From Thermoleophilia bacterium (GTDB lineage: Bacteria; Actinomycetota; Thermoleophilia; Gaiellales; Gaiellaceae): 64,000 bases of DNA. Positions within the stretch are counted from its first letter, which is position 1. Every line of letters begins with the position of its first letter. Location of the stretch: assembly GCA_025928515.1 (NCBI GenBank), contig JAICJI010000003.1:16592-80591 (forward strand), given 5' to 3'. The notes beneath the pieces are model-generated. The model was not told where the DNA came from and searched no databases. It saw only the letters and a list, made by a program, of their open reading frames with translations. Made by a program: the position numbers and the translations under genes. Of this stretch, positions 7,547 through 16,880 are shown piece after piece.

Positions 7547-10500
7547 TCAGGCGCGAAGCACCGCGCGACGTGGGCCGGCGAGGAAGCCGGCCTCCACGAG
7601 TAGCGGCATCACAAGAGTCTCGGTGACCGGCTCGCCGTCGAAGCGCTCGACCGCGAGCCGCTTCGCACCGCCGCGCTTGACGAACCCGACGAGCGCCGCA
7701 AGCGCCGGCCGCAGCCACTCCTCCTCCGGCTCCCGCAGCGGGACGAGCGAGCGGCCGCCGCGCTCGACGTAGAGCGCCGGCTCGCCGCCGAGCAGGACGA
7801 CGTGCGCACCCGCCACCCGCGCCGCCCGCGCACCTGCGCGCTTGGGCCAGGCGAGCACGGCTCCGTACGGCTGGGCGGGATCGGCGGCGGCGAGCACTAG
7901 CGGCTCCGGCTCGTCGCCCTCGCGCGGCCGTAGCTCGCGCACGCGCTCGACGGCGCCGCCGAGCGCGAACTGCGCTCCGCCGAGCCCTTCCACGAAGTAG
8001 CCGCGGCGGCACGAGCCGAGCGTCTCGAGCGCTCGCAGCTCGCCGTAGACGGCGCCGTAGCCGCCGGGGATTCCCTCGGCTCGGACGGCGTCGCGCGTGA
8101 CGACACCGTGCCGCTCGAGCAGGAGCTCGGCGAGCGCACGGCGGTCGGGCTCCGCGCCGGTGAAGAGCTGGGCCGCGAGCGACCAGCGTCCCTGCGTCGC
8201 CGTCGGGCGATGCGCGCGGGCACGCGAGAAGCGGCGCGAGCGGCGGTCGGGACGTGGCGGCTGGTAGCGGCGCTCGGCCCGCAGCGGCGCCCAGGAATCG
8301 TTCGTAACCTCGCCGCTCCAGACGAGATCCCAGAGCGCAGGCAGCGCGGTCTCGGCGTCGAGCCCGGTCGTGTCGAGCAACCCATCCCAGAACAGCGCAC
8401 CGCCGTCGAGCGCGGCGCGGATCGAGTCGTGAGCCTCGCCCTCGGGAGCGTGCGCGGCGGACGGCCGCCCGAGCAGCGGTGCGTCGTCGCGGAAGAAGAC
8501 GGCGACGCGGTCGAGCCCGGCTCCGACCCAGACGAGCTCTCCCGAGGCACAGAGCTGGTCGAGCTGCTCCGGGCGGTAGTCGGGCACGCGCCTCGGCAGC
8601 AGCTCCGTCTCCCAGAGCGCGACGGGCAGCGCGAGCGCCTGCAGTGGGACGAGCGACTCGCGAAGCGAGGCGCGGCGGTCGATGCCGTGCCAACTCGGGA
8701 GGAAGCGACCGAGCGCGGCCTGCTCGACGGGCTCGACTTCGCGGCGCAATGCGGCGAGCGACGCGCGGCGCAGCCGACGCAGAACCTCGGGATCGCACCA
8801 CTCCCGCTCGGTGCCTCCGGGACGGAGCTCACCACGGACGAGCTTCTCGTCGTGCTCGAGCGCACGCAGCTCGCCTTCGACGTCGACGCCGAACCACGCC
8901 GACGCGTCGGCTGTCGTGAACGGGCCACGGCCGCGCGCGAAGCGCGCCACGAGCGAACGGAGCGCATCGGCAACAGGCTCGAGGAACACATCGGGCAGGC
9001 CGGAGGGCGGGACGATGCCGAGCGCGTCCCGGTAGCGGCCCGCGTCTTCCGCCGCCGCCAGCCGCTCTTCTCCCGCGATGCGGACGCGGATAGCGCGCCT
9101 CTCCGCCTCGAGGATCGCCGCCTGCGCCTCGTCGAACTCCCCGGTGCGCAGGTCGCCCCGCAGCCGCAGCAGGTCGTAGAGCCGCTCGGGATCGTCCGGG
9201 AACGGCCGCAGCGACGCCTCCACCTCGGCGAGCGCAGCCGGGTCGATGAGCTCGCGGAGCTCCTCCTGGCCGAGCAGCTCCCGCAGCAGGTCGCGGTCGA
9301 GCGAGAGCGCCTGCGCGCGCCGCTCCGCCGGCGGCGTGTCGTCTTCGTACATGTACGTCGCGATGTAGTCGAAGAGGAGCGACGAGGCGAAGGGCGACGC
9401 CGACGCCGTCTCGACGTCGACGAGGTCGATCTCGCGTGCGCGCAACCGGCCGAGCAGCCGCTTCAGCGCGGGCAGGTCGAACACGTCCTGCAGGCACTCG
9501 CGGTACGTCTCGAGCACGATCGGGAAGCTCGCGTACTTCCGCGCGACCTGGAGCAGCCCCTGCGCCTTGAGCCGCTGCTGCCACAACGGCGTCCGCTCGC
9601 CCGGCCGCCGGCGCGGGATGAGGAGCGCGCGCGCCGCGTTCTCGCGGAACCTCGCGCCGAAGAGTGCCGTCTGGCCCACCTCCGCGAGCACGAGATCCTC
9701 GAGCTCGTCGGGATCGAGCACGAGCAAGTCGGTAGCCGGAGGCGAGTCGGCGTCGGGCAGGTGGAAGGCGATGCCGTCGTCCGACCAGAGGGACTGCACC
9801 TCGAGGCCGAGCGACTCGCGGAGCCGCGCGCCGACCGCCATCGCCCACGGCGCGTGCACGCGCGCGCCGAACGGCGTGAGGATGCAGACGCGCCAGTCGC
9901 CGATCTCGTCGCGGAAGCGCTCGACCACGACGGTGCGGTCGGACGGGAGCGCGCCGGTCGCCTTCTCCTGCTCACGCAGGAAGGCGAGGAGGTTCCGTTC
10001 GGCACGCGGGTCGAGGTCCGGCACCTTGGGGTCGCGCGCCGCCAGAAGCTCGCGCGCGAACTTCCCGATCGCCTCGCCGAGCTCGTATGGCCGGCCGACT
10101 CCTTCGCCTTTCCAGAACGGCACGGCACCCGGCACGCCCGGCGCCGGCGAGACGAGCACGCGGTCGCGCGTGATCTCCTCGATCCGCCACGACGAGGCGC
10201 CGAGCACGATCACCTGGCCGGCGCGGGCCTCGTAGACCATCTCCTCGTCGAGCTCCCCGACCCGGCTCGGTGGCTCCGAGCCTGCGATGAAGACGCCGAA
10301 CAGTCCGCGGTCGGGAATCGTGCCGGCGTTCGTGACGGCAAGCCGCCGCGCTCCCGGCCGGCCGCGGACGACGCCGGCGGTGCGATCCCAGATGATCCGC
10401 GGCCGCAGCTCCGCGAACTCGTCCGACGGGTACCGGCCCGCAAGCATGTCGAGGACGTTCTCGAGCTGCGCCCGAGAGAGATCCGCGAACGGATACGCGC

Positions 10501-11773
10501 GGCGGACGAGCTGATGCAGCTCCGCGACCTCGATCTCCTCGTCGGCGCAGATCGCGACGACGTGCTGCGCGAGCACGTCGAGGGGGTTGCGCGGGATCTG
10601 CGTCTCCTCGATCAGCCCCTCGCGCATCCGCTGCGCGACGACCGCCGACTCGAGCAGGTCGGCGCGGAACTTGGGGAAGATCCGCCCGCGCGACACCTCG
10701 CCGAGCGAGTGGCCGGCACGGCCGACACGCTGCAGGCCGCGCGCGACCGATTTCGGCGACTCGACCTGGATCACGAGGTCGACGGCGCCCATGTCGATCC
10801 CCAGCTCGAGCGACGAGGTCGCGACGAGACACGGGATCCGGCCGGCCTTCAGATCCTCCTCGATCACCGTCCGTTGCTCGCGGGCGAGGGAGCCGTGGTG
10901 CGCGCGGGCAACTTCTTCGTCCGCCGCCTCGTTGAGGCGCAGCGCCAGCCGCTCCGCGAGCCGCCGGTTGTTGACGAAGACGATCGTCGAGCGGTGTGCC
11001 CGAACGAGCTCGACGAGCGCCGGGTAGATCGAGGGCCAGATGGAACGCGTCTCCCAGCCCTCTTCCCGGGACTCGCCGCCGGGCTCCCGCATGTCCTCGA
11101 CCGGGACGACGACCTCGAGGTCGAGCTCCTTCGCCACGCCGGCGTCGACGAGCGCGATCTCGCGGCTGCCCGAGACGAACTTCCCGATCTCCTCGAGCGG
11201 CCGCTGCGTCGCCGAGAGACCGATCCTCTGCACCGGCTGCGTCGCGATCGCCTCGAGCCGCTCGACCGAGAGCGCGAGATGGGCGCCGCGCTTCGTGCCG
11301 GCGACCGCGTGCACCTCGTCGAGGATCAGCGTGTCGACGCTGCGCAACAACTCGCGCGCACGCGACGTCAGCAGCAGGAAGAGCGACTCGGGGGTCGTGA
11401 TCAGGACGTCGGGCGGCTCGCGCAGCATCGCCGCGCGTTCCTTCTGCGGCGTGTCCCCGGTGCGGACCGCGACCCGCAGCTCCGACTGCAGGCCGGCCAG
11501 AGGCCCGCGCAGGTTCCGCTCCACGTCGTAGTTGAGCGCCTTGAGCGGCGAGACGTAGAGGACGCGGAGACCAGTGCCCGGGGTCGCCGTCAGCCGGTCG
11601 ATCGCCGAGAGGAACGCCGCCAGCGTCTTCCCCGAGCCGGTCGGCGCCTGGATCAGGACGTGGCCGCCGGCCGCGATCGCCGGCCAGCCCTGCTCCTGCG
11701 CGGGCGTCGGCGCATCGAAGTTCCGCTCGAACCACGCGCGCGTCTCGGGCCGGAAGAGGGTCAGCGGCTCCAT
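7547..11773 (-). CDS. lhr: Lhr-type ATP-dependent helicase
   Basis: A 1408-residue superfamily 2 DNA helicase of the 'large helicase-related' type, implicated in DNA repair. Motif I 'APTGSGKT' is at residues 43-50, motif II is DEVH ('LILDEVHAV'), motif III is 'GLSATQRPL', and motif VI is near 'QRVGRAGHS'. The first 850 residues form the RecA pair, winged helix and Lhr core. The remaining 550 residues are a C-terminal extension like that of E. coli and mycobacterial Lhr. I chose ATG 11773 because the helicase N-terminus 'MEPLTLFRPETRAWFE' starts there and TAGGCT (11781-11786) lies 7 bases upstream. An SOS-box palindrome sits just beyond. A longer reading to 11971 would run through the promoter and into the divergent gene and is rejected. 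Confidence 0.95.
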   Translation of the reverse strand: MEPLTLFRPETRAWFERNFDAPTPAQEQGWPAIAAGGHVLIQAPTGSGKTLAAFLSAIDRLTATPGTGLRVLYVSPLKALNYDVERNLRGPLAGLQSELRVAVRTGDTPQKERAAMLREPPDVLITTPESLFLLLTSRARELLRSVDTLILDEVHAVAGTKRGAHLALSVERLEAIATQPVQRIGLSATQRPLEEIGKFVSGSREIALVDAGVAKELDLEVVVPVEDMREPGGESREEGWETRSIWPSIYPALVELVRAHRSTIVFVNNRRLAERLALRLNEAADEEVARAHHGSLAREQRTVIEEDLKAGRIPCLVATSSLELGIDMGAVDLVIQVESPKSVARGLQRVGRAGHSLGEVSRGRIFPKFRADLLESAVVAQRMREGLIEETQIPRNPLDVLAQHVVAICADEEIEVAELHQLVRRAYPFADLSRAQLENVLDMLAGRYPSDEFAELRPRIIWDRTAGVVRGRPGARRLAVTNAGTIPDRGLFGVFIAGSEPPSRVGELDEEMVYEARAGQVIVLGASSWRIEEITRDRVLVSPAPGVPGAVPFWKGEGVGRPYELGEAIGKFARELLAARDPKVPDLDPRAERNLLAFLREQEKATGALPSDRTVVVERFRDEIGDWRVCILTPFGARVHAPWAMAVGARLRESLGLEVQSLWSDDGIAFHLPDADSPPATDLLVLDPDELEDLVLAEVGQTALFGARFRENAARALLIPRRRPGERTPLWQQRLKAQGLLQVARKYASFPIVLETYRECLQDVFDLPALKRLLGRLRAREIDLVDVETASASPFASSLLFDYIATYMYEDDTPPAERRAQALSLDRDLLRELLGQEELRELIDPAALAEVEASLRPFPDDPERLYDLLRLRGDLRTGEFDEAQAAILEAERRAIRVRIAGEERLAAAEDAGRYRDALGIVPPSGLPDVFLEPVADALRSLVARFARGRGPFTTADASAWFGVDVEGELRALEHDEKLVRGELRPGGTEREWCDPEVLRRLRRASLAALRREVEPVEQAALGRFLPSWHGIDRRASLRESLVPLQALALPVALWETELLPRRVPDYRPEQLDQLCASGELVWVGAGLDRVAVFFRDDAPLLGRPSAAHAPEGEAHDSIRAALDGGALFWDGLLDTTGLDAETALPALWDLVWSGEVTNDSWAPLRAERRYQPPRPDRRSRRFSRARAHRPTATQGRWSLAAQLFTGAEPDRRALAELLLERHGVVTRDAVRAEGIPGGYGAVYGELRALETLGSCRRGYFVEGLGGAQFALGGAVERVRELRPREGDEPEPLVLAAADPAQPYGAVLAWPKRAGARAARVAGAHVVLLGGEPALYVERGGRSLVPLREPEEEWLRPALAALVGFVKRGGAKRLAVERFDGEPVTETLVMPLLVEAGFLAGPRRAVLRA

Positions 11774-11790
11774 GGATTCGAGCCTAGCGC

Positions 11791-11804
11791 GGAACACGTG
11801 TTCG
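11791..11804 (-). promoter_or_regulatory. Candidate LexA (SOS) box of lhr
   Basis: GGAACACGTGTTCG contains the perfect palindrome GAAC-ACGT-GTTC. It matches the actinobacterial LexA consensus CGAAC-N4-GTTCG except for one outer base. It lies 4 bases upstream of the TAGGCT -10 (11781-11786) of the leaderless lhr promoter, that is, in the -35/-10 spacer, where LexA would block polymerase. It is also upstream of the divergent cyclase gene, 24 bases from that gene's -10. Confidence 0.62.
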
Positions 11805-11827
11805 TGGTGGATGCCGCTCGAGGGGCG

Positions 11828-11833
11828 TACGGT
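11828..11833 (+). promoter_or_regulatory. -10 element of the cyclase-ATPase gene (leaderless)
   Basis: TACGGT followed by 7 bases and then ATG 11841, with no Shine-Dalgarno sequence. This geometry recurs across the window. Confidence 0.5.
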
Positions 11834-11840
11834 ATGGCCC

Positions 11841-14800
11841 ATGGTCACGTGTCCTGCCTGCGGCCAGGAGAACCCTGCCACCTCCCGTTTCTGCGGGATG
11901 TGCGGAGCCTCGCTCGAGCCTGCAGCGGCGCCCGCCCGGGAGGAGCGGAAGGTCGTGACGATCCTCTTCACCGACCTCGTCGGCTCGACCGCACGCGCGG
12001 AGGGCCTCGATCCCGAGGACGTCAGCGCGACTCTCTCGGCGTACTACGCGCAGCTCCGCGCCGAGCTCGAGCGCTTCGGCGGCACGGTGGAGAAGTTCAT
12101 CGGCGACGCGGTGATGGCGGTCTTCGGGGCGCCGGTCGCACACGAGGACGACGCCGAGCGAGCCGTGCGGGCGGCGCTGGCCATCCGCGAGTCGATCGGC
12201 GACGAGCTTCAGATCCGGACGGCCGTCAACACCGGCGAGGCGCTCGTCACGCTCGGCGCGCGGCCCGGCGAAGGCGACGCGATGGTGGCCGGCGACGTCG
12301 TCAACACCGCGGCACGGCTCCAGAGCGCCGCGCCGGTCAACGGCATCCTCGTCGGCGAGGGGACGTACCGCGCGACCCGGCATGCGATCGACTACCGCGA
12401 GGCGCCGCAGGTCGATGCCAAGGGGAAGGCGGAGCCCATCACCGTGTGGGAGGTGGTCTCGGCGCGGTCGCGGTTCGGCAGCGACATCGAGCAGAAGCTG
12501 CGGACGCCGCTCGTCGGGCGCGAGCGCGAGCGCAGTCTCCTCTCCGACGCGCTCGACCGGGTGCGCAAGGAACAGTCGGTGCAGCTCGTGACACTCGTCG
12601 GCGTGCCGGGCATCGGCAAGAGCCGGCTCGTCGCGGAGCTCTTCCAGATCCTCGAAGCCGACCCCGACCTCATCAGCTGGCGCCAGGGCCGCTCCCTCCC
12701 CTACGGCGAGAGCGTGAGCTTCTGGGCGCTCGGCGAGATCGTCAAGGCGCACGCCGGGATCCTCGAGTCCGACGACGCCGCGACGGCCGAAAAGAAGCTC
12801 GGAACGATGGTCGAAGCGCTCTCCGAGGACGAGCAGGAGCGGGAGTGGCTCGCACGCCACGCCCGGCCGCTCGTCGGTCTGGAGGGAGCCGACCGCGCGG
12901 AGCGCGAGGAGGCGTTCGCGGCTTGGAGGCGACTGCTCGAGGCGGCCGCCGAGCAACGTCCGCTCGTCCTCGTCTTCGAGGATCTCCACTGGGCCGACGA
13001 CGGGCTGCTCGACTTCGTCGACCACCTCGCCGACTGGGCGACCACCGTCCCGCTCCTCATCGTCGGCACGGCCCGGCCGGAGCTGCTCGACCGCCGGCCC
13101 GGCTGGGGCGGCGGCAAGCGCAACGCGTTCACGCTCTCGATCGGCGCGCTCAGCGACGAAGAGACGGCGGTTCTCCTCCAGCGCCTGCTCGACCGTGCCG
13201 TGCTCGACGCCGACGCTCAGCGGGCGGTGCTCCAGCGAGCGGAGGGCAACCCGCTCTACGCCGAGGAGTACGCGCGCATGCTCGCCGAGCACGACGGCGG
13301 CGAGCTGCCGTTGCCCGAGACGGTGCAAGGGCTGATCGCCGCGCGCATAGACGGGCTCGCGCCCGAGGAGAAGTCGCTGCTCCAGGACGCGTCGGTGATC
13401 GGCAAGGTCTTCTGGCCCGGCGCTGTGCCGGGAGCGGATCCGCGAATCCTGCACGGGCTCGAGCGCAAGGAGTTCGTCCGCCGCGACCGCCGCTCCTCGA
13501 TCGCCGGCGAGACGCAGTTCGCGTTTCTCCATGCGCTCGTTCGCGACGTGACCTACGGCCAGATCCCGCGCGCAGAGCGAGCCGAGAAGCACCGGCGGGC
13601 CGCGCAGTGGCTCGGCTCGCTCGCCGGCGACCGCGGCGAGGACCACGCCGAGATGCTTGCCCACCACTACCGGGAGGCACTCTCGCTCTCCGCTGCCGCC
13701 GGGCTCGACACGACGGTGCTCCGCGAGCCTGCGCGCAAAGCGTTAACGGAGGGCGCCCACCGGGCCCTGTCCCTCGGGGCCGGTATCACAGCGCACGAGC
13801 TCGCACTCGAGGCGCTCGAGCTCACGCCGGAGGACTCGCCCGAGCTCCCAGGACTGCTCCTGCTCGCTGCGGACGCGAGTCGCCTGTTCGCCGGTGAGGA
13901 CGTCGAAGTGCTCGGCGAGCGGGCCGTCGAAGCTTTTCTCGCACACGGCGAGCACGGCCGCGCTGCCGACGCGCTGGAGCTCGTCGGCAGCGACAAGTTC
14001 CATCGCGGGGACGTTGCCGGGGTGCGGGCAGCTCGGGACCGCACGCTGGAGCTTGCCCGCAAGGATCTCGCTTCACCTTGGTCGGCGCGCGCCATCGCCG
14101 GAGTTGGTCGAGGCATATTCCTCCTCGACCGCAACCTGGAGGGCGCTCTCGAGCTCTCACGCCAGGCGCTCGCGCTTGCCCTCGAGTCCGCGGACGAACG
14201 GGCGCAGGCGATCTCCCTCAACACGATCGGGCTTGCCCGAGTCCAAAGCGGGGACGCCGGCGGAATCGAGGATCTTGAAAGAAGCGTGGAGCTCGCGGCG
14301 CGATCGGGCTCGTTCACCCACCTCGCAACCGGGCTCAACAACCTCGCGAACTCGCTTTGGCTCGTCGGCAGGCTGGCCGAGGGCTCAGCCCGGATCTACG
14401 ACGCTCGCGAGCTCTGCGAGCGCTACGGACTCACGGGACTGCTCCGCTGGAACGACGCCGAGCTCGTCTACGACGCGTATTTCAGGGGCGACCTGGAGGC
14501 TGTCGTCACACAGGCGACCAAGGTTTTCGAGGAAGGGCTTGGCAGTGCGGCCTATCAGGAGCGGACGCTCTTGGCCGCGCGTGCGCGCGCCTTGCTTGCC
14601 CGCGGCCGGCAAAAGGAGTCGGTGAGCGATGCCGAGCGAGCGCTGTCGCTGCTCCGGGAGGGTGGCGCCGACGCCCAGACTGCGGCCTACGTTCTCGCAT
14701 CCGCAACGGTCGTCTTGCGGGAGGCAGGACGCGAAGCCGAAGCCGAAGCACTCCAGAGCGAGCTCTTCTCCGGGTGGCCGAGCGCCGAGATCTTCGACCT

Positions 14801-15092
14801 GGCCCTGCAGCTTGCGGAGCGCGACCGGGGCCAGGACTACATGGCGGGCATGCAACATCACCCGGGTCATCTGTGGCTCGACGCGGCCCGCCTGGCGGCC
14901 GACGGAGACTTTCTGGGCGCAGCCGGAATCTACGGTGGAACGGGCGCTCGCTTCGCCGAGGCGTGGGCGGCCCTGCTCGCGGCCGAGCGCGGCGACACCT
15001 CCCGCCTCGAAGCGGCGCTCGCCTACTTCGAGGAGCAGGGAGCGACGCCGTACGTCCAGCGGTGCCGCGCTCTGATGCAGGCCTCCGCGTAG
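11841..15092 (+). CDS. Zinc-ribbon / class III adenylate cyclase / AAA ATPase / TPR regulator
   Basis: A 1083-residue multidomain signalling protein. Residues 4-24 form a double zinc ribbon (CPAC...CGMC). Residues 37-200 are a class III nucleotidyl cyclase domain with metal-binding aspartates in 'FTDLVGST' (Asp45) and 'FIGDAVMAVFG' (Asp89). An AAA_16-type ATPase follows with Walker A 'GVPGIGKS' near 252-260 and 'FEDLHWADD' as the Walker B region. The C-terminal half (about 600-1083) is helical TPR-like repeats. This cyclase-NACHT/AAA-TPR architecture is frequent in actinobacteria, where it is assumed to link ligand sensing to cAMP/cGMP production or transcription. Both metal aspartates are present, so it may be active. 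ATG 11841 is chosen for the zinc ribbon and the TACGGT-N7 promoter. Confidence 0.92.
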   Translation: MVTCPACGQENPATSRFCGMCGASLEPAAAPAREERKVVTILFTDLVGSTARAEGLDPEDVSATLSAYYAQLRAELERFGGTVEKFIGDAVMAVFGAPVAHEDDAERAVRAALAIRESIGDELQIRTAVNTGEALVTLGARPGEGDAMVAGDVVNTAARLQSAAPVNGILVGEGTYRATRHAIDYREAPQVDAKGKAEPITVWEVVSARSRFGSDIEQKLRTPLVGRERERSLLSDALDRVRKEQSVQLVTLVGVPGIGKSRLVAELFQILEADPDLISWRQGRSLPYGESVSFWALGEIVKAHAGILESDDAATAEKKLGTMVEALSEDEQEREWLARHARPLVGLEGADRAEREEAFAAWRRLLEAAAEQRPLVLVFEDLHWADDGLLDFVDHLADWATTVPLLIVGTARPELLDRRPGWGGGKRNAFTLSIGALSDEETAVLLQRLLDRAVLDADAQRAVLQRAEGNPLYAEEYARMLAEHDGGELPLPETVQGLIAARIDGLAPEEKSLLQDASVIGKVFWPGAVPGADPRILHGLERKEFVRRDRRSSIAGETQFAFLHALVRDVTYGQIPRAERAEKHRRAAQWLGSLAGDRGEDHAEMLAHHYREALSLSAAAGLDTTVLREPARKALTEGAHRALSLGAGITAHELALEALELTPEDSPELPGLLLLAADASRLFAGEDVEVLGERAVEAFLAHGEHGRAADALELVGSDKFHRGDVAGVRAARDRTLELARKDLASPWSARAIAGVGRGIFLLDRNLEGALELSRQALALALESADERAQAISLNTIGLARVQSGDAGGIEDLERSVELAARSGSFTHLATGLNNLANSLWLVGRLAEGSARIYDARELCERYGLTGLLRWNDAELVYDAYFRGDLEAVVTQATKVFEEGLGSAAYQERTLLAARARALLARGRQKESVSDAERALSLLREGGADAQTAAYVLASATVVLREAGREAEAEALQSELFSGWPSAEIFDLALQLAERDRGQDYMAGMQHHPGHLWLDAARLAADGDFLGAAGIYGGTGARFAEAWAALLAAERGDTSRLEAALAYFEEQGATPYVQRCRALMQASA

Positions 15093-15101
15093 GATCGGGG
15101 C

Positions 15102-15653
15102 ATGCCCGACGCTCTGTGGTTCACCGAGGACGACGCAGCCTGCCGCCTGCTGGCGACGGATCCGTTCGCGCTCCTCGTCGGCTTCGCGCTCGACCAGCAG
15201 GTCACCGTCCAGCAGGCGTTCCTCGGCCCGTTACGGCTGCAGGAGCGGCTCGGTACGCTCGAGCCCGCCGCGGTTGCGAAGGCCGACCTCGAGCCGCTCT
15301 TCCGCGAGAAGCCGGCCATCCACCGCTTCCCCGGCTCGATGGCCCAGCGCGTTCGAGAGCTCGCGGCGACCGTCGCGGACGAGTACGGCGGCGACGCGTC
15401 GCGCCTCTGGAGGGAGGCCGAGGACGGCCCCGACCTCCGCCGCCGCATCTCTGCCCTCCCCGGCTTCGGCGAGATGAAGATCAAGTCGCTCGGTGCGGTG
15501 CTGGCGAAGCGGTTCGACGTTCCGGTCGCGCAGGAGCTCGTGCCGGGTCACCCGACCCTCGGGGACGTCGACTCGCCGCAGGCGCTCTCCGACTACCAGG
15601 CTGCGAAGAAGGCGCACAAGGCGGAGTGGCTGGCGTCGAAGTCCGCACGCTGA
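15102..15653 (+). CDS. HhH-GPD-type base excision DNA repair protein
   Basis: A 183-residue protein of the AlkA/endonuclease III-like HhH-GPD superfamily. 'FALLVGFALDQQVTVQQAF' is the N-terminal helix pair. 'LPGFGEMKIKSLGAVLAKRF' is the helix-hairpin-helix, and 'DVDSPQALSDYQAAKKAHKAE' closes the protein. I do not see a clear catalytic Asp in the usual GPD position, so activity is not proven. TAGGAT (15090-15095), which includes the stop codon of the cyclase gene, lies 6 bases before the ATG and gives it its own leaderless promoter. It joins Nei and Lhr among the DNA-repair genes of this half of the window. Confidence 0.85.
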   Translation: MPDALWFTEDDAACRLLATDPFALLVGFALDQQVTVQQAFLGPLRLQERLGTLEPAAVAKADLEPLFREKPAIHRFPGSMAQRVRELAATVADEYGGDASRLWREAEDGPDLRRRISALPGFGEMKIKSLGAVLAKRFDVPVAQELVPGHPTLGDVDSPQALSDYQAAKKAHKAEWLASKSAR

Positions 15654-16657
15654 CGGACGGCGGCCAGCCCGCCGAGGAGACCGCGCACGCGCTGGCCGAG
15701 TTCGTCTCGGCCGCGAAGCAGACGCTCGAGATCGCGGTCTACGACTTCCGGCTGCCTCAAGACCTCAACGAGATCGTCTGCGGCGCGCTCGTCGCGGCGC
15801 AGAAGCGCGGCGTCGCCGTCCGTCTCGCCTACAACCTCGACCACGCGAAGAACGCGCCCGTCCCGCCGCCGCCGATCACCGACCCCGGCGCGATCGAGGC
15901 GCAACCCTTCCCGACCGAGGCGATTCCGGGCGTGCCCGACCTCATGCATCACAAGTACGTCGTCCGCGACGCCTCCTCCGTCTGGACCGGATCGACGAAC
16001 TGGACCGCCGACTCGTGGACGCGGGAGGAGAACGTCATCGTGACCGTCGACTCCCCCGGCCTCGCGGCCCGCTATCACGAGGACTTCGAGCAGCTCTGGA
16101 CGACCCGCATCGTCGCTCGCAGCGGCAAGGTCGACACCGCGCCGGTCGACGGGATGCGGGCCTGGTTCTGCCCGGGCCGCGGCGAGAAGCTCGCGCACCG
16201 GATCGCCAAGGCGATCGGCGCGGCGAGCCGTCGCGTCCGGATCGCCTCGCCGGTCATCAGCTCGGCGCCGATCCTCGGGACGCTGGCGCAGGTCGCTTCA
16301 GACGGAAAGGTCGACCTCGCCGGCGTCGTCGACGCGACGCAGATCCACGAGGTACTCGAGCAGTGGCACGAGAACGGGAACGCCGAGTGGAAGGCCCCGC
16401 TGCTGCGAACGTCGCTCACACGCGCGCCTTTCTCCGGCAAGGTGACCACGCCGTATGCGCCCGGCTCGGTGCACGACTACATGCATGCGAAGGTGACGGT
16501 CGCCGACGACACCGTGTTCGTCGGCAGCTTCAACCTCTCGCACTCGGGGGAGCTGAACGCCGAGAACGTGCTCGAGTTCGAGGACGCGCACGTCGCCGAG
16601 CGCCTCGCCGCCTTCATCGACGAGGTGCGAGCGCGGTATGCTCCCGTAGCGGTTTGA
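15626..16657 (+). CDS. Phospholipase D-like protein with two HKD motifs
   Basis: A protein of about 343 residues with two phospholipase D motifs: 'MHHKYVVRDASSVWTGSTNW' in the first half and 'MHAKVTVADDTVFVGSFN' in the second. Each supplies the catalytic His-Lys pair and the following Ser/Asn. There is no obvious signal peptide, so the protein could be a cytoplasmic nuclease or phosphodiesterase of the bacterial PLD family rather than a secreted lipase. The start is uncertain: GTG 15626 overlaps the HhH gene by 28 bases; an alternative non-ATG start lies at the overlap near 15650. It is co-directional and probably co-transcribed with the HhH-GPD gene, which suggests but does not prove a nucleic-acid role. 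Confidence 0.85.
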   Translation: MAGVEVRTLTDGGQPAEETAHALAEFVSAAKQTLEIAVYDFRLPQDLNEIVCGALVAAQKRGVAVRLAYNLDHAKNAPVPPPPITDPGAIEAQPFPTEAIPGVPDLMHHKYVVRDASSVWTGSTNWTADSWTREENVIVTVDSPGLAARYHEDFEQLWTTRIVARSGKVDTAPVDGMRAWFCPGRGEKLAHRIAKAIGAASRRVRIASPVISSAPILGTLAQVASDGKVDLAGVVDATQIHEVLEQWHENGNAEWKAPLLRTSLTRAPFSGKVTTPYAPGSVHDYMHAKVTVADDTVFVGSFNLSHSGELNAENVLEFEDAHVAERLAAFIDEVRARYAPVAV

Positions 16658-16668
16658 AGGCATAAACC

Positions 16669-16720
16669 CCTCGTGTCAGGGGGCGAACCTCTCTCTTGCC
16701 CACTGACAAGTTCGCCGAGG
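16669..16720 (+). promoter_or_regulatory. Structured leader, part 1: two interlocked helices
   Basis: Within the 233-base gap before the secreted-protein operon, TGTCAG (16674-16679) can pair with CTGACA (16703-16708). GGCGAAC (16682-16688) can pair with GTTCGCC (16710-16716). CCTC (16669-16672) can pair with GAGG (16717-16720) and enclose both. The first two helices interlock in the order 1-2-1'-2'. Linker lengths (2, 14 and 1 bases) make a simple H-type pseudoknot awkward, so they may be mutually exclusive, as in a switch. The segment also contains a CCCCT/AGGGG hairpin just after the phospholipase gene that could act as its terminator. It matches no riboswitch class I know. Confidence 0.35.
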
Positions 16721-16833
16721 AAACACTCGTGGCTGCGGCGCTCACGCTCTCCTCCTCCCCATTTCGGGGGACATTCCGGCCATACAAGACTCATACCGCG
16801 CCCACCCTCGGTTTCATAAGGCGCCGGGCGATT

Positions 16834-16880
16834 CTCTGGTCACCGGGCATGCAGCCCGGCCGGTACGAAAACGACCAGAG
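16834..16880 (+). promoter_or_regulatory. Structured leader, part 2: hairpin reaching into the ribosome-binding site
   Basis: CTCTGGTC (16834-16841) pairs perfectly with GACCAGAG (16873-16880). The enclosed loop holds a second perfect helix, CCGGGC/GCCCGG. The 3' arm ends inside the GAGGAG Shine-Dalgarno sequence (16878-16883), 7 bases before ATG 16891, so folding would partly hide the ribosome-binding site. Confidence 0.5.

Noticed and set aside
6393..8801. An 802-codon frame on the minus strand
   Set aside because: It is antisense to the beta-helix gene and a different frame of lhr, and passes straight through the terminator hairpin at 7507-7538.
8108..13897. A 1929-codon open frame on the plus strand
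   Set aside because: Antisense to lhr for most of its length and out of frame with the cyclase gene. It is Arg/Pro/Ala-rich with no domain, typical of high-GC shadow frames.
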